DNA from: JACQFK01 sp036383955
Lineage (GTDB): Bacteria > Planctomycetota > MHYJ01 > JACPRB01
Assembly (NCBI GenBank): GCA_036383955.1
Contig: DASVNH010000007.1
Coordinates: forward strand, 1 to 14,628
Reading direction: 5' to 3'
Length of the DNA: 14,628 bases
Position numbers and translations under genes: made by a program. Under the pieces are notes generated by a model. That model had not been told where the DNA came from. It did no database searches and saw nothing but the letters and a program-made list of their open reading frames with translations. Position 1 is the stretch's first letter. Every line of letters starts with the position of its first letter. Below are positions 13,412 through 14,628 of this stretch, in pieces.

Positions 13412-13930
13412 ATGACCACCGAACCGAAGAAGCGGGTGACCCAGGAGGACATCGCCCGGGCGTGCAAGATCGACCAGGGGTCGGTCTCCCGGATCCTCAA
13501 CGAGGACACCCGCGATTCCTTCGCCGAGGAGACCATCGACAAGGTCTTCAAGGTCGCGCGCGAGCTGGGCTACCTGCATCCGTCGCTCATCACCTCCAAC
13601 CGGCGCGAATCCAGCCGCCGCAAGGCCCAGGTGACCGGCCGCGTCCAGATCCTCATCGGGACCAACACGGTCTTCGACGAGGGCGAGGTCGACGTCGACG
13701 AAATCTCCATGTCCGGCATGCTCCTCCGCAACTTCCGGACGAAGAAGCGCACCCTGCCCATGGACCGCTTCAAGTTCCTCGTCGAAGTCGCCGAGGGCAA
13801 GCTCAAGGGCCTCAAGCTCCGCTGCAAGCTGGTCCGGTTCTCCGACAACGAGGAGGAGTTCGCCCTCGCCGTCAAGTTCGACGGGCTGGACGAGGATGGC
13901 AAGGAGAAGCTCAAGTCCTTCGTCCGCTGA
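13412..13930 (+). CDS. LacI-type HTH fused to a PilZ-like domain
   Basis: The product is 172 residues. Residues about 9-60 match the DNA-binding head of LacI regulators: VTQEDIARACKIDQGSVSRILN (helix-turn-helix), then FAEETIDKVFKVARELGY and an HPSL stretch in the hinge position. The sugar-binding domain that normally follows is absent. Instead, 64-172 looks like PilZ, the cyclic-di-GMP binding beta-barrel: RESSR (RxxxR, 65-69) and EISMSG (97-102, the D/NxSxxG site with Glu for Asp/Asn), then alternating strands and a C-terminal helix (DEDGKEKLKSFVR). The Glu makes nucleotide binding uncertain. The ATG has GGGAGGG 7-13 bases upstream. It lies 16 nt after yidC and overlaps the mnmE start by 35 nt. 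In many genomes jag/khpB fills this slot. Inferred role: a transcription regulator that may respond to a second messenger. Confidence 0.8.
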   Translation: MTTEPKKRVTQEDIARACKIDQGSVSRILNEDTRDSFAEETIDKVFKVARELGYLHPSLITSNRRESSRRKAQVTGRVQILIGTNTVFDEGEVDVDEISMSGMLLRNFRTKKRTLPMDRFKFLVEVAEGKLKGLKLRCKLVRFSDNEEEFALAVKFDGLDEDGKEKLKSFVR

Positions 13931-14628
13931 CGCGGAGACGATCGCCGCGCCCGCCACCGCCCCCGGCGGTTCGCTGCGCGCCCTCGTCCGCCTCAGCGGC
14001 CCGCGGGCCGTCGAGCTCGCCGCCGCCTTCCCCCGCGCCGTCGTCCTCCGCGGCCCGCGCACCTACACGCGCGAGGACATGGCGGAGATCCCCCTGCCCG
14101 GCGCCGCCCCCCTCGTCGACCGCGCCCTGCGCCTCCTGACCTCCGCCGGCGCCCGCCTCGCCCGGCCCGGCGAGTTCACCCTCCGCGCCTTCCTCAACGG
14201 CCGCCTCGACCTCGCCCAGGCCGAGGCCGTCGAACGCCTCATCGCGGCCGGCGACGAGGCCGAGCGCCGGGCCGCCCTCGCCCTCCTCGGCGGCGCCTGG
14301 TCCCGCCGCGTCCGCGACCTCGAGGCCGACCTCCTCGACCTCTGCGCGGACGTCGAAGCCGCCATCGATTTCGTCGACCAGGACATCGAGATCCTCTCCC
14401 CGGCGGCCGCCCGGGCCCGGACCGCGGAGCTGCTCGACCGCCTTCGCGCGGCGGCGGGGGCGACGTCCTCCGCCGCGGTCCGCGACGGCCTCCCGACGGT
14501 CGTCCTGCGCGGCCGGGCGAACGCGGGGAAGTCGACGCTCTTCAACGCCCTGGCCGGCGCCGACGCCCTGGTGAGCCCGACGGCGGGGACGACGCGCGAC
14601 GTCCTGGGCGCCGAGGCGCTGATCGCCC
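13896..14628 (+). CDS. mnmE: MnmE, tRNA modification GTPase, 5' part
   Basis: MnmE, with MnmG, modifies the wobble uridine of certain tRNAs. The frame is open to the window end; 244 residues are visible. The family opening TIAAPATAPGG starts at residue 15. GEFTLRAFLNGRLDLAQAEAVERLI (92-116), AAIDFVDQDIEIL (155-167) and the P-loop GRANAGKSTLFNALAG (206-221) follow, then TAGTTRD (229-235), the G2 region. No ATG, GTG or TTG lies nearer to the conserved start, so I use the ATG at 13896, which overlaps the previous gene. The N-terminal folate-binding domain is short: T15 to the P-loop is about 25 residues less than in E. coli. The usual E..(G/C)HGG stretch is replaced by AEIPLPGAA. The C-terminal CxGK cannot be checked because the gene is cut off. 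Confidence 0.92.
   Translation, partial: MARRSSSPSSADAETIAAPATAPGGSLRALVRLSGPRAVELAAAFPRAVVLRGPRTYTREDMAEIPLPGAAPLVDRALRLLTSAGARLARPGEFTLRAFLNGRLDLAQAEAVERLIAAGDEAERRAALALLGGAWSRRVRDLEADLLDLCADVEAAIDFVDQDIEILSPAAARARTAELLDRLRAAAGATSSAAVRDGLPTVVLRGRANAGKSTLFNALAGADALVSPTAGTTRDVLGAEALIA

Noticed and set aside
9817..13551. Very long minus-strand open frame of 1244 codons
   Set aside because: It is antisense to yidC, the Trm112-like gene and the membrane-protein genes. The product is rich in Arg, Asp, His and Glu without any family motif, as expected for the opposite strand of GC-rich coding DNA.

Overview
The window is a high-GC (by eye roughly 70%), gene-dense stretch of a bacterial chromosome. 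I see no plasmid, phage, insertion sequence, tRNA, rRNA or CRISPR. The lineage is uncertain. Peptidoglycan genes (MurB, Ddl, FtsQ), very short signal peptides, a BatA-like membrane protein, a C25-type peptidase and the absence of ftsA/ftsZ after ftsQ are compatible with an uncultivated Planctomycetota-like or Acidobacteriota-like bacterium. That is inference.

Layout. (1) 1-1069: 3' part of a BatA/VWA-type membrane protein. (2) 1135-4848: an ergothioneine locus, with egtB and egtD back to back. egtB is followed on the minus strand by a VOC (glyoxalase-like) protein and a small membrane protein. A cupin lies convergent to egtD. (3) 4919-9424: a broken piece of the division and cell wall (dcw) cluster, murB-ddl-ftsQ, behind a good sigma-70-type promoter. 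A C25 (gingipain/caspase-like) peptidase gene sits between ddl and ftsQ on the opposite strand. (4) 9455-11202: two translationally coupled genes for membrane proteins of unknown function. (5) 11235-14628: an apparent operon of a double-zinc-ribbon Trm112-like protein, yidC, a LacI-type-HTH/PilZ fusion, and mnmE, which runs off the end.

How the genes fit together. EgtD trimethylates histidine and EgtB adds the sulfur, giving the core of ergothioneine synthesis; no egtA, egtC or egtE is in view. MurB and Ddl make peptidoglycan precursors and FtsQ acts in the divisome. YidC inserts membrane proteins, and MnmE modifies the tRNA wobble uridine. The yidC-X-mnmE order is widely conserved, but slot X, often jag/khpB, here holds a putative DNA-binding protein with a PilZ-like domain.

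The two most unusual things are that HTH-PilZ fusion and a set of 7-bp tandem repeats that start at or next to stop codons. Two inverted AAGGACC-type arrays bracket the VOC/membrane-protein pair. A 35-bp inverted repeat built of GGAATCC-type units runs exactly from the ddl stop codon to the peptidase stop codon.
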